From contig JAIUCV010000661.1 in assembly GCA_026724425.1 (NCBI GenBank), positions 62,001 to 126,000 on the forward strand: a stretch of 64,000 bases of DNA, given 5' to 3'. Of the stretch, positions 38,676 to 52,545 are shown piece by piece. The notes beneath the pieces were generated by a model, which was given only the letters and a program-made list of their open reading frames with translations, was not told the DNA's origin and made no database searches. Each line of letters begins with the position of its first letter. The first letter of the stretch is position 1. A program made the translations under genes and the position numbers. This DNA comes from Erythrophleum ivorense. Lineage: Eukaryota > Streptophyta > Magnoliopsida > Fabales > Fabaceae.

Positions 38676-39462
38676 AAAACTTATTACTTTTTTTTTTGAA
38701 AATTTGCGTGCAAGTATATGTATCATAACTATGATAAAATGATAAGAAAAGATTATTCCCTCGAGAATTTGTTATCAAAACTTTAAGTACTAAAATTCAC
38801 ACCCTAATTTAAATTAAGCTAATTAATTTCAAGTGAATGTGTAATAGAAAATGATTAAAGACTATCTATTATGCAAAATATGCATTCTAAATTAATGTTT
38901 AGATTATTGGGTAAATAACAACATCTAGGATTATTAATTCCCCATGTATTTCATAGTAATTTAATTCAACACTCATTACTTTTACTCTTAATGGTGATAC
39001 ATGTTAGTCTAAAATTCACTTGTTCTTATAAGTATTTTTCTAAATCTCATATAAGATTATCCAATTATTTCTATAATTCCTCATAAAATCAATCAAGATC
39101 AATTTAATAGTACAATCCCTAATTTGACTATGTGAGATTAGTGAGTATATTCCTATCTTATTAACTAAATCATTCACTTATCATATCAAGTTTCAAGTAC
39201 TCATACAACTCAACTCAAGATCTAATTTCACTTTTCCTTTTCTAAGTTCAAATAAAAATATAAAATCATTTTAATTGTTGGCCAAGCAATTGGAAAGCAT
39301 AAAGCAAGGAGTTGAATAAACATGTATTTTCCACTAATCACAAAGTTAGAGTGACAAACAATTACTGATCCATATAAGAGTTCATAATAATCCTAGATTA
39401 AAGAGTTTAGCTATATATATTCATGAAAATTAACATCAAAGTTAAAACAAAAGTAAAAAACA
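38669..39462 (-). mobile_element. 5' LTR of Athila-like element F
   Basis: On the minus strand the stretch begins TGTTTTTTACTTTTG (39462). It ends with the block tctcgagggaataa...atacttgcacgc just before TTTTTGGTGCC, an arrangement typical of Athila/Tat LTR ends followed by the primer site. The exact LTR end is uncertain by several bases. It interrupts the gag gene of element E at about 39463. Confidence 0.6.
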
Positions 39463-39937
39463 TCTGAATAAGTGCAAAGAAAACAGGATAGCTTGACCTC
39501 TTAGTTCTCTTCTTGCCCTAAGGCTTCTTGATGCCTTTCTTGCCCTCACTGCAAATAAATTCTCCTTCTTGGGGTCTCTTAATGAGGTATGCTTCCTGCT
39601 TTGCATGCTTTTAAGATTACTTTCTATTACTTTACACACCTCAATTAAATCATTAAAATCTCGTATCATTTGAGGCACAACTCTATCTCTAATTTTTGGT
39701 AACAATCCCCTTTCAACTCTCTCAGCTTGCCACCTCTCATCATCAAATCTCTATAGGTAGGAGGAATATCTAGATAACTGTACAAATCTTGTCACATACT
39801 GATCAATGGACATATCCCCTATCTGTTCCAACAAAATAAATTCATATTCTTTCTTGTCCCGAATTGAATTAGGAAAATATTTCTTATGAAACTGATTCAA
39901 GAAAGTCTCCCAAGTGATCTGAATATTCCTCATCTAC
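39463..39937 (-). pseudogene. Ty3/gypsy gag, middle-to-C-terminal piece (element E)
   Basis: Gag coats the retrotransposon RNA in virus-like particles. This piece reads ITWETFLNQFHKKYFPNSIR, then FILLEQIGDMSIDQYVTRFV, then one in-frame TAG after RYSSYL (about 39751), then RFDDERWQAERVERG and LLPKIRDRVVPQMIRDFNDL. This is the Retrotrans_gag domain of plant Ty3/gypsy elements. A frameshift follows near 39550 and no zinc knuckle is reached. It continues the piece at 45592-46066 after removal of the family C insertion; one base would be out of frame at the join. Confidence 0.85.
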
Positions 39938-39938
39938 A

Positions 39939-42900
39939 TGATCATTTATGTACACTTAATAACTACCGTCAAATAGTTGTACATAATAACTACCATCAAA
40001 TAGTTACAAATAACTTGGTTGTGAAATAATTTTGGGAATAGTGGTGCAACCAAGATCGTCGTCTCCTGTAAAAATAAATTTCAATTACCAAAGAGGGTTT
40101 TCCTAATGTCTAATGCAACTTAAACACTAATAATTCCATCAATCAATTAGGGTTTTTATGACTAAAATTAAAAGCAATTTAAGAAATAAAGTGAGTCTAA
40201 TAACTAAAATCAAAAGGAATGGCAACAATCAAGCAAATGAATATAGCTAGCCTTGAGTGAATTCCTTGAAGTTTGATTCTCATTATCCAAATTAGATTTC
40301 ACTTAGAGTTAGACCTAATTTTCTCTAGTGTATTCCTAATTAATTTCCTTAAGTGACCATTTAAGATGCAAGAAATTAGCAAATTCATGGCTCTTGAACC
40401 CTCAAGATTACACTAACCTACTAATCCTTGAATTAAGCTCCTTAAACACACCGAAACAGAGATCAATTGCTTTTAATAGGCTCTATACTTTCATCCTAAA
40501 AGTCTAATTAACCAATCAAACATCAAAATTCCTCAAATTAACAATGAAGCACAAAATTCCAACAAGATTGCATGATAACCATTGTATTAACCGAGTTGAA
40601 AAATTAAAGGAAAAGGGAATAAAATGTGCAGCCATTAAACAAAACAATTAATCCATAATTTATTCTCCAAAATGATAATCCAACAATTCAACAATTACAA
40701 GAATTCTATCCAAAATTTTAACTACAATTCTTAAGCAATTACAAGCTAAACATAGACTTATAAAACTAGAAAATTGCAACATTAAATCGGGAAGAAAGGG
40801 AAAAAAAAGTATCCAATTCTTGGAGCATTTGTCTTGGATTCAAATCTTCACTCTAAAGCACTCATCCTAAGCTAGCTACATTAAAGAATCAAGCTTCCAT
40901 TGGAGGAAATTTAATGAGGAATTGAACGGGAAGAACCATGGCAATGAGTTTCCAAGAATGAGATAATTGATGAAGAATGAATAATCCCTATTATGCATGC
41001 CTCTTGGAACTGACAAACTCGTGCTTTTGTTCACATTTCAATCCATTCCTCATAACTCGAGGATCCCTCCAAATCATGTCCTCCTAATATAGCCTTTAAG
41101 CCCTTACAAAACCCTTGAACCCTTCCTACTTAAGAGTCTCCTCCTTCTTCTTCATTTTCACGTGCTTCCCTTATGATGCTCTCTTGCATATATTTTGAAG
41201 TAGGCCCCAGAATGATGTGAATGTCGTAGATGAAAAAGCCATGCTTGAGTAGTGAAATGCATGTCATATGCATGCTTTATGTATCAATATAAGGCATGAG
41301 CTACAAGCATGAATGAAGTGTGTAACACCATAACTTCTAGCTCATTTCATGCCATTCATAAACTTTAGATCATCAATTCCACAAGAGCATATGAAAAAGG
41401 GGATGAAAATAATGGATTTCTTCGCATTGCGCTATATTTAAAAATTTGCAATCGGTGTCACGTGGACCATGTGAGCTCATACTATGTATTCTCATATTTA
41501 ATTACATAAAAAAAACTCATTTTCATCACCAGATCATGTTTATAACTCATGGAAACCGAAATGGAGTGTGAGGTATGGAGTTTCATTCTCGGCCAGAATT
41601 GCTCCACTTTCTAACCAAACTTTGGAAAATCATAACTGAATCTCGAAAAATTGAAATCATGTAATCTTGGTCATTCTAGGAAGGTTAGGATGTCTACTTC
41701 ATACTAAAAATATGTTCATACCATAATATGCATCAAAGAGGACGTTTGACATCCAAAATGGTCCAAAGGTTTGACTGAATTCTGGAACTGTCATAGAATT
41801 CTACAGTAAAATTTAAAAATGTCCAATTAATTCCAAAAAATTTAAATCCATGCAAATAATACCAATTTGGAAATCTGTGGGTGTTAAATAGAGAGTAAAA
41901 ATATCTCCATATTAGTTCATCAAGCCCAAACTTTGGAATTCAATGGAACAATACTTATGGTCGGGCAAAATTACTGATACTAGACAGAAAATTCAAAAAT
42001 TCATATCTCCCTCTCTAGACCTCCAAATGAGGTGCTTTAGTTGGTACAAGTCACTGTGATTGTCTAGTTTATCTTTATAAAATTTCATGGCAATTGGATA
42101 TCATTTGGGCCTCGTGTGACAGAAAACAATATCAGACCAAATAAATAGTGCAGCAGACCAAAACCATAAATTTTGCCAAATTTGAAAAATCATCAAATAT
42201 TCTGTAGACCTCCAAAAATTATGATCTTTAGCTTCCCAAAAATCTCTCAATGAGGCCTATTTGCATGCAAAATTTCAGACCAAGACTAACTCACTTGGCT
42301 AAAAAGTGATGTAGGGTTCTATTATGGTCAATTTTGGCTCCATATAGGGTACCAAAGTTGCCAAATGGATTCCCCTTAGTGTTGGCACCTTTTGGGCAAG
42401 TCTAAAAGCATATTTGAGACTTGTGTGAGCTGTCCAAATGGTCCCAAACCTCATGCATCTCACTTTGGCCATTCAACTCACATTTATGTACATTTCCATC
42501 ATACTTTTACATTGCATAATTTGGCATCTCATGCTCAAAATGTAGGCTAGAGGTCATACATCATATTCATACATTTGAACATCATATAATATCATATTTA
42601 TACATGTCTCAAGGGTCATAGTACATATACAACAACATATACATCAAGAAACACAATTATGGTTCCAAAATGGCTAAAGCTAGACATAAACTTGTCATTC
42701 TTCCTTCTTCATTGATGTTGGCTCCCTTCACCATAGTTACTTGGTCCACCTAGCATGTTAGATCGTTGGAGAGGAGGGGATGAGATTCAAAGAATCCCAA
42801 TAGCCCATCTCCCATTCAATCATACATAATATGTGCAAAGCAAGCTTTACAAATGCATGCATGAAGAAAATGGAAGTCATGGACATTTTAAAAGCAAACT

Positions 42901-45591
42901 TGGCATATGAACAAATCATACAAACATCATGTGCTCATTTGAAAATATAACATGGCATCAAGAATCAGAGCATATAAAGGCATGCTAGCATACTTGTCAT
43001 AGCTTGAAAATACACATACACACATTCTACAACAAGCTAAACACACATCCATGCATGAGAGAAGGTGGGGAGAGCTACCTTGTGTACATTCACACACTTT
43101 TTTCTTGAAATTCAAGCCTCCTCTTTTGGCCACACACCCACAAATTGGTGGAGATGATTTCTCTTGGCCTAGATACAATTTATGGGAGCCAATTAGGTTC
43201 ATGAAACATATTCTAAGGCTACATAATTTGGTTAAACCTTAGATTGCTCTATAACCCTCATTATGGTCCATAAAGGCACCTAATGAAGCAATACCCTTTA
43301 AATGATTTCTAGGCCTCATTCTTTCCTTTTGAATATGATTCTTGACTCCTTTTAAGCCTCTTGGAGTCATCACATCATTAAAACAAAAGGCCTAGCACCA
43401 TGTTGCTTCTTTAGGTCATAATATGGAACCTAAGATACCAAATCACTTTCCATGAGTTCTAAATTTTTTCCAAGGCCTCCCTTCATTTTCATTCATCAAA
43501 TATGACTCAAGAATGGCCTTAGAAAAATTTAATACTCTCCCCCACTACTCAAAACCTCTTTGGCCGAGACATGCCTAGGTTTAGGGCTCCATGGAGTTTT
43601 CTTTGTTTTCTTGAAGGGAGAAGCCTATGGGGAGCATCTTTGGTGTCTCAAGAACTCATTTAAACTCTTAATTAGACCTAGGAAGCATCACATAAATTCA
43701 GAATTTGAAAGGTGCACTAGAAACCCTAGGTTTTGCATCTTGAATCCTAATGCCTATTTCATAGTTTTCTTTGCATATTCTTATTCCTCTCTATCAAATA
43801 CCTAAGAATCATGCTTGGTTGGGCTTGAAAATCAGATCTTCCTAGGGTTCTTAGTGTAGGTCAAAATGGAGAAGAAAGGAACATCAACATAGCTACCATA
43901 GAATGCATGTTTACCTTGTTTCCTTGGTTAGTTTGGCTTGAATCTTGCTTTCTCCAAGCTCTTCTCTTCAAATCTAAAAATTTCTCTCTGTTCTTCCTTC
44001 AAAACATCCCTCAAAACTTCAGAAAAATCATGGAGAAGAAGAGGGAAAAAGAAGAGAAGAGATTGGCTAAGAGAAAACATGAAAAACAAGCAAATTTCCA
44101 TACCTAAAAGCTTGAATTTTTCCTCCTTCTTCTCTTCTCTTGGTGTGCCACTCTCCTAGGGCTTTGCTTCTGGTTTGGGGATGGAAAATATGAAGTTGAA
44201 TGAGGGAGAGTGTGAGGTGCCACCTATATATAGCTAGGGCAAAGTGACTTTTTCAAAAATTCTAATTTTGCCCTTTATACTTTACATTTTGATTTCTCCT
44301 TCGTTTTAGCTCCTTTTTTAGAACCATCTTTTCCATTATAAAATTTAGGTTTCCAATTAAGAAAAATTCCTTTGGAATCACTCAAATCGGAGTTAAAATC
44401 TTTCTAAATGAATCCATCAAAGTTCGGGCACACCGACATTAGAAAACATCCACCGGAGGGGATTTAACTGTCCTAGGGCTTCCCATGGTTTTCAGGGCCT
44501 TCGAGAACCTCGGAGAACTCAAAAATTTGATTTAAAAATCCCTCCTGTGTGAATTCCAAAAATTTCTTGAAATTACAAAAATGCCATTACGTTTCGTAGG
44601 TTTTTCGTCAAAATTTATTTCTCCATTCTAGCCTTATTTTTCCTTCCGTCTGAGGCTAGAATTCTCATTTTTAGGATGCTAAAATGTTACTCAAATTTTT
44701 TGGGATCTTAAATAATTCATTTTGGGGGACTTGCTTTGAAAACGTGCTTGTTTTTATCGTTTAAAGAAAATTGGACATTACAAAGTGGTTGGAGAGAAAA
44801 GCAGTGGACATGTGAAAGAGTTCATACATGATGATCCATCAAGACCTATGCCTTCATGTGTATATATGTAACCTGGTGAAAGGGACATGTGTGTGATTCA
44901 GGTGAGTGAAATTACATGTGAGTGTAGTGGCGTAGTGCCTAGTATAAGTGTGACTCATGCCTCATATATCCCCTGAACCTCCATGTGTATCAATGTGTAA
45001 GTGCAAAGGCTTGTGTATGTGACTGTAGCATGATAACTCAAATAAAATACCCCGTGTGTCATCGTGCCTTCATGTGTCAAGGTGGGAGCGCTTTCTACGT
45101 GTAAATGATTAGGTGTTACATGTGATGTGCAGGCTTTGTGTATGTGCATACTGGAGTGTGTGGTTGCTGTGTGCATCATGGAGTGGAATGCAACGTGTAC
45201 ATGAACCAATCCTATATGCCCATTCATCTCATTTATTTATTTTTATTTATTTATATTCTTAAGAAAATGCATTAAAACTTATGGCAATTATTTACTCCTT
45301 GAAATTGCACACTTGAAGCTCCCATCTCTTCTCCAAATCAATTTCCCCATTTAAATTCCATTTATCTATCAAAATTTGCACAAATAATAGATAACATTAA
45401 GTATGAAAATTTACAAAATTATTTAAAAGGATTTATGCATTAAAATTTAAGAATTTTGCAAATTATTTCCTAGAGTGCAAAAAATTAGCCAATAAAATCA
45501 AATATCCTCTAATTAAATCTATTAACCTTTAATTCACTATTAAAATGCCCAAATAAAGAGGAAAAAAATATATAAAAAATGGAATTTATCA
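39939..45591 (-). mobile_element. Family C solo LTR inserted in gag, carrying a family A insert
   Basis: The minus-strand start is TGATAAATTCC at 45591. The 45400-45590 part matches the first 190 bp of the solo copy at 52546-55375. The other end lies near 39939. The flanks are tctcc (45592-45596) and tctac (39933-39937), nearly matching, with one extra base. Removing the insert 41321-44782 and its TSD leaves about 2186 bp, somewhat shorter than the 2830-bp copy. Joining the flanks brings two halves of one gag gene together. The small ORFs inside, such as 44955-45227 minus, have no relatives. Confidence 0.7.
41321..44782 (+). mobile_element. Family A solo LTR, TSD AAGTG
   Basis: The element begins TGTAACACCATAACTTC and ends TTGGACATTACA, 3462 bp, with exact aagtg at 41316-41320 and 44783-44787. 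It lies in the family C copy 39939-45591. Its length equals the net length of the A copy at 51263-61388. There is no coding region, although an ORF beginning MHERRWGELP at 43051 belongs to a stretch shared by several A copies. Confidence 0.9.
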
Positions 45592-46066
45592 TCTCCTCCA
45601 CCATACATCTACTTGTCCTTCAAGCTTGAATGCAGCCATTATAGCTTTTTGCTCTAACGTACACTCCATCACCTTAAAGATCTTTTCTAATTGCATAACC
45701 TATGCCTCATCCTTCTTTGTATCAAATTTACTGTCAAACATAAGGGGATTATACTTTTTGAACTACTATATAACTTGCTTGGTAGTAAGCTGAGGTTGGA
45801 TAAGATAATGTGGGAATGTTGTCTGGAACCTTGTGGGTTGAGGTTCAGGTTTAGATGAACATGGCACCTATCATGAAGGAACCTCCCTAGTAGGTACCAA
45901 TGGATGTTGCATCTGAGGGGTGCTTTCTCTTTCACTTTCTCTCTTTGCTAGGGTCTCTTGAACTTGTTGGATCACCTCCTATTGTTGCAACAACATTGCT
46001 CATTGCTAATCCAAGCATTGGACAATCTCTCATAGAATTCCTATTACAAGGTCTTCTGGTTCTTAT
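45592..46066 (-). pseudogene. Ty3/gypsy gag, N-terminal piece (element E)
   Basis: In changing frames the minus strand reads a Gln/Glu-rich stretch (QQVQETLAKRESERE), then FKKYNPLMFDSKFDTKKDEA, a stop, then VMQLEKIFKVMECTLEQKAI and MAAFKLEGQVDVWW. These are the start of the plant Ty3/gypsy gag domain (relatives have FxGxxDPxxAExWLxxMEKIF and FKLEGEAxxWW). It is cut at 46066 by the family B insert and at 45592 by the family C insert. Stops and frameshifts make it a pseudogene. Confidence 0.85.
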
Positions 46067-47566
46067 TGTGATGACCCTAACTTCTAATCGTTGTAATTAA
46101 ACTTAAACACACAGTCATATGATCATAACCTGAGGCAAAAATCATCAAATTAGGAAAAAGTGAGGAAATTTGAACTTTAATGTTATTAGAGTCATTAACC
46201 AAACAATTACAACCATTCATGTACATAAGTGGAACAAATCCCTAAAAAGCCTTTAGATTTATTACCCATTAATTTTCAACTCTCAAGAACCCCTTACAAG
46301 TGTTTCTAAGTCATCCTTTAATATTGCTATAGGAAAAACCAATGTTTCTAGGTTAATATAAGAGTTTAAGAACCTTTGCTGTGACTAAATGCTGTGCACC
46401 ATGGCTAATTGCTCTCGGGTTCACTTCTTACATCTTCATAGATTTCGTCGTGACGAGTTGGAGCCTTGCCATGGGGAGCCTATGTGGCACTGTGGTGAGA
46501 GGACCTCCTAAAGCATACCTCACTCACCCTCGATATTGGCTGTGGCCAATGCCCCTTTACACCACGACAAATTCCTCTCTGGAACACGACCAAACTCGCC
46601 CCTCGATTCTAGCAGCAGCAAATTCCATTTCGCGCCGTGGCGAATTACTCTCTAGATGACTTCCAATTTAGCCTTTTACATTTCGCCGCAACTAATTCCA
46701 TTTCTTGCTGTGATGAATTACTCTCTGTTACTCTCCCTAGGCAACTTCACCTTTATTGGCCATGGCCAAGATTATTTTGGTTGCAGCGAAACACCTTTTG
46801 GTCCTACAACTTCTAAAATTTTGTCTCATACACTTTAACTCTCCCTCTAATGACACCCTAGGGCCACTTTACCTTAATTTGTAAGGCTCTAATAACTTTC
46901 ATTTGCCTAATTTACCCAACTTATCTATCATTACTAGTTTAAGGCTTAAGTGTTAATTTCTACTCATCTAACTATTACATATCAGTAAGTTCATAGATTA
47001 ATGATAGAGAGAATTCATGAACTATCAACAATGATCATTCAAATACATATTCCATTAAAGGTCCTATGCATCACTAGCTTAAGTCAACATCCAATATATC
47101 ATGTGATTACATTTCCAAAAAGTAAACCTTATCATAGGATCCACAAAATTCTACATCAGATGTTATAACTCATATATCAAATATCCATTTAATATGAGGC
47201 TTAACTCCTCAATAGATACATTATATGTCATCAAAATATAAACTCCTACACTTGGCAACATGATTACATAATGATGCTATATAAAAGAATAACAAAATTT
47301 ATATATACTTTACTCAAATTAGTCCAAGTGTAGCCTCCTCCACACATGGTTGGAGCTTATGAATTTTTATCCACTTGCTTCCCCTTATCCTTACCCGAAG
47401 GGTTTTCACATGAGATAGTTAGCCCTTGAAATGGGGTGAGATACAAATCTCAATAGTCGAGATAATTTTAATTTATATAATTCAATTTAATTAACATATA
47501 TGCATGAATCAAAATGAACATCAGAATCATATCAGTCATATCAGCAAATGAAATGACTAGGCTATT

Positions 47567-50500
47567 TATAATATCTGGTCATCTAAAAACGAGAGAAAAT
47601 GCAAGAAAAAATGTATGGTTTCTCCATCAATGAACAAAATTCACCAGATACAAAAGGAAGCCCCTCGAAATGAATTAGTTAAGGCCCTAAAAAATTTACA
47701 AAGCATTCTAGACTCCTAAAATGAGAATCTCAGGCTCAGACGAAAAGAAAAATGGAGTTAGAATGAAGAAACAAATTTGAATGAAAGGTTGATGAAATGT
47801 AATGATATTTTCGTAATTTTGAGCAAATTTTGAAATTCACATAGGAGGGATTTTTAAATAAAAATTTTGAGTTCTCCAGGATTCTCAAAGGCCCTAAAAA
47901 CTTTGGGAAGCCCTGAGATAGTTAAAACCCCTTCGATGGACGTTTTCCAACGTCGATTAACCCAAACTTTGAATTATTCATTTATTAAGGTTTTAGCTCT
48001 AATTTGAGTGATTCCAAAGGAATTTTTACTAAATTAGGAACCCAACTTTCATAATAGAAAAGAAGTTTCTCAAAAAGGAGCTAAAACGAGTTAGAAATAA
48101 ATATGCCAAAAAAAAAGGGCAAAATTAGAATTTTTAAGAAAGTGGAAGCTTCTTAAACACTCTTTAAGTTTCTTATTTCTTCTCCCCTTCATTTGCATGA
48201 CCTATTCTACCCAAAAACTAGAGAAAACACTAGCTCTCTTGGGTGCACCATGGAGGAGAAAAAAAAAGGAGAAAAAGCAAGGAAAAGGTAAGGAATTTCA
48301 TGGATTTTCATGCTCCTTCTTCTTCCAAACTTGTTCCTCTCCTCTTAAGCTTTCTTTCCTATGATTTTATTGAAGTTTTTGTTTTTGTTTTTCAGGAAAG
48401 AATAGAGAGGAAAGTTTAAATTTGAAGAGAAGAGGGCAAGGAAAGTGAGAAACAAGTAAGAAAAGCCATGTAAACAAGGTAAAATCTTTATCCTATGGTA
48501 GCTATTCCTCCCCCTTCTTCTCCCTATTTCACCCCATATATGTAGCTACAAGAGGGTTTGAATTTTGGACAGAACCAAGTGTGAATTCTATGAATTTAAG
48601 GGAGGAGAGTAAGAATATGCAAGGAAATCCAAGTAAAAGCCATTGATTTTCAAGATAGCAAAACTAGAGTTTCATGGGTTTCCTTGAAATTTTGATTTGA
48701 TGTAATTATTCCTAGACCTAAATAAATGTTTGAATGAGTTCCTAAGATCCCTAGAAGTCTCCCCATATGCATCCTCCATTAAGAGAACAAAGCAAATATT
48801 CATGGAGGCCAAATGCTACATAGTCTCGACCCAAAGGGGATGGGACATGTAGGGAGAGTTTTAAATTTTTTCAAACCTATTTTTTAGTCATATATGATGA
48901 ATGAAAATGAAGGAAAACCTTAGAAAAAATTTAGGATGCCTATAGAATAAATTGGTGTCTTAGGTTCTATAATCTGACCTAAAGAAGTAACATATAGTTA
49001 GGCTCTTTATTTTAATTGTGTGATGACTCCAAGGGGCTTAAAAGCAGTCAAGAATCATATATGAAAGGAAAGAATGGAGCCTAGAACTTATTTGATGGAT
49101 GTTGCTTCATTAAGTGCATTCTTGGAACCATAAAAGGGTTAATAGACTAAGTTAGTGTTTAAGGAATATGTGTGGCCTTAGAATTAATTCCATGAACCTA
49201 ATTGGCTTCCATGAATTGTGTTTAGGCCAAGAGAAATGATCTCCACCTTTTTGGGTGTGTGAGGTCAAGGGAGAGGATTCAAGACTCAAGAAAAAAGTAA
49301 GTAAATGCAAGCAAGGTAGCTCTCTCCACCTTCTCTCATGCATGGATGTGTGCTTACATTGTCTTTGAATGTGTGTATATATGTTTTAAGCTATGAAAAG
49401 TATTTTAACATGAGCATTTATTCCATGGTACCATAATGATGTTTTATGCATTCAAATAATGTTTTATGTGCTTACCTTAGTTTGCTTGAGTGTGGAGAAA
49501 CCAATAACCCTTTAGCCATAGTGAGGATGAGCCAAGAACCCTTAAAGTTAGTTGAGACAAAGTAAAAAGTCTCACAAAAGTGAGGTTAAATCCCAAGAGT
49601 AAGGTTGAGTCAAAAATCTCTTAAAGAAATGGGTGAGGATAATCCACTTACTTGGTAAGCCTATATATGCTATATATGACTGGTTCAAGTGTCAAGAATG
49701 TTTCTTGAATGCTTACATATGTTAATATGTCCATGCATGCATTTTCAAGGCTTGTATTGCATACTTTATATGTGATTAAAAGGGAGATGATCTATTAGGA
49801 TTCTTTGAATCTCATTCCCTCCTCTTCAATGTTCTAACATGCTAGGTAGACTAAGTGGACAAAGCAATGGAAGCCTACAACTTGGATGATGAAATTATAA
49901 CAAGAAAGTGTTTAAATTTTGTCCCTTTAAGGCCATATGAATGGAAAATGGAGTAATCCATCCTATGATGTTAAGAACATGTATAATTATGCTAATGTAT
50001 TATCTATAAATGAGAGCTAAGGTTATATGTATGAAAATGTGCATCTTGGACATGTAATGGCAAACTAGTATTATGGAAATGTATGTATAAATGGGAGTGT
50101 AATGGCCAAATTGAGATGCATGAGAATTGGGACCACTTGGGCAATTCATAGAAGTGATATTCATGCTTTTAAACTTGCCCAAGAGGTGCTAAATGCCAAG
50201 GGAGGTCATTTGGATACATATGGTTTCTAATATGGAACAAAATTGACCATATTGGAAACCTATACCACTTTTTGTCCAAATGAGCTCTTCTTGATTTGAA
50301 AATTGGCATGCATTTAGATCTTGTGTGAAAGCTTTTTAGGGAGTTAAAGTTCATAATTTTTGGAGGTCTATGGAATATTTGATAAATTTTCAAAGTTGGA
50401 AAATTTTCTAAAATTGGTTTAGTGTACTGTTCACTCAAGTGCAAAAATGAATTATATCACTTAGGGGGCAAATGATGTCCAATTGTCACAAAATTTTATG

Positions 50501-51257
50501 GAAAGAAATGATACATTTCTAGGGACTTGTGCTAACTAGAACCATCTCATTTGGATGTCTGGAGAGGGAGATATAAATTTTTGAAATTTCTATCTAGTAT
50601 TAGGCATCCAGATTGACCTAGGTTAGTGTTTGATTAGTTTTTAAGTCCTGAACGTGCCTAAATAGGTCTAAAATTATTTTTTCCCTCTATCTAACACCTG
50701 TATCTTTCCATATTGGTATCATTTTCATGGCTTGGATTTTTGTGAAATTAATTGGACATTTTTGAAATTTATAGCAGAAAGTTGTATCAGTACCAGTAGA
50801 CAGTCAAACCTCTGCACTTTTTTTAGTATCAAATGTCTTTTATGTTATGTCTCATGGACTGAACATATTTGTATCATAAAGTAGAAATATGTATCTTTCC
50901 ATAATGGTAAATAATGCATGATTACAATGTTTTTAAAATAGTTATGATTTTTCAAAGTTTGTGACAAAAAGTATGAAATTCTGGCCGAGGCTACCTTAGG
51001 GAATTTTTGTGTGTATCTTGCCTTGCACGAGTTCTAGACCACTTTTAATGATAAAAATGAGTTGTATCTATATAATTAAATATGATAACATGATACATGA
51101 ATCCATATGGCCCACAGGACTCCAAAGGAACAATTTTATCCATGGCAAAGTGCATGTACATTCATTGCTCACATGCTACCTTTCTTGCTTCATTATGAAA
51201 TGCATAGAATAAGACCTAGAAATGGTATGAGGCAAGCTAGATAAATATGGTGTTACA
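47567..51257 (-). mobile_element. Family A solo LTR inside family B, minus orientation
   Basis: The minus-strand element starts TGTAACACCATATTTATC at 51257 and ends CCAGATATTATA at 47567, 3691 bp. The flanks are ctatt (47562-47566) and ccact (51258-51262). It is followed directly, after those 5 bases, by a plus-strand A element. The interior follows other A copies with no coding region. Confidence 0.75.
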
Positions 51258-52545
51258 CCACTTGTAGCACCATATTTACTAAGCTCATCTTACCTCATTT
51301 CTAAGTTCCCTTCCTTGGATCATGCATGTTTGCCAAGGAAAAAGCATTAAAAATATACATTAAGCTGCGTTACATCATGGGTAAAATTTTCATTCAGTGT
51401 CCCGTGGGCCATATGGACTCATCCATCTCATTCTCATATTAAATGCATAAATAAAACTCATAACCATCCCAAGAAGTGGCCTAGAACTCATGCAAGGGGG
51501 TGGAATGCATGAAATGCAATGGTGTAGCCTCAAGTAGGATTTCCAGATTTTGTCCCTTAATGTTGAAATATCATAACTAATTCTAGAAAATGTGAAATTG
51601 GGCATACTATACCACTATAGAAATCTACAAATATCTAATTTATGCTAAAAATGAATCCAGACCACAACAAAGGCTACTAGCCATCGAAAATTTATGGAAC
51701 AATACCAGAGGTTGACTGTTATTACTAGTATTGCCCTTCAAATTAAAAAATTCATATCTCTCTGGTCAGAAGTCCAATTTGGGTGATCTTTGTGGCCATG
51801 GAATGCTTATCATGTCTAATTTATTCTTGTAAAATTTCATAATAATTGTATATCATTTTTTCTAGGAATGACACATCCCAAGTTTCTGACCATATGAACA
51901 GTGTCTCATCAGTTTAATAGAAAAATGTCAACTTTGGAAATTCATAATTAATTCCACAGAGCTCTAAATAATCTAGTCTTTGGATTCCCAAAAAGCTTGA
52001 GATGAGATCTATATGTGTGCCAAATTTCATGGGCAAATTCATTGATTTGGTCAGATTTTGACATTAGGTTGTGAAATGGTCACTTTTAAGCATTACAAAG
52101 GGTCCAATGGTCCATTTTGAGCTCCAAGGCAACCATGACTTGAACACGTAGGAAAGCACCAAAATGGTCTATTAAACTTGTCTCAAAGGTGCACAAACTC
52201 ACATTTCTCAAACTCACTCATCACCCTATGATATAAACAAGAATGCATATGTCTAGTTTTGCCATTCCATACCCAAATCATGCTATATCATGCATATGGT
52301 ATTAATTCTCATTCATACATTATATATATGAGTATTTACACGTTCAAATGATTACATAACAATTCCATGATAAGATTACATCATATGCCATGTGTATGGC
52401 TACAAAAAAGACAAAACTAGGCATTTTGATTTCAAACTTTTATCTCCCAATTTGGTGGCTTCCATTATCTTGTTCATTTGCTCCACCTAGCATGTTAAGA
52501 CATTGGAGAGGAAGAAGTAAGATTCAAAGAATCCCAATAGCTCAT

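Noticed and set aside
43051..43242. A small ORF beginning MHERRWRELP recurs on the sense strand of several family A copies (near 2960, 18329, 36730, 43051 and 49343).
   Set aside because: Comparing 43051 with the copy near 2960, the base changes I checked mostly alter the amino acid. Other copies have a stop (TGA at about 15782). This looks like shared descent, not a selected peptide.
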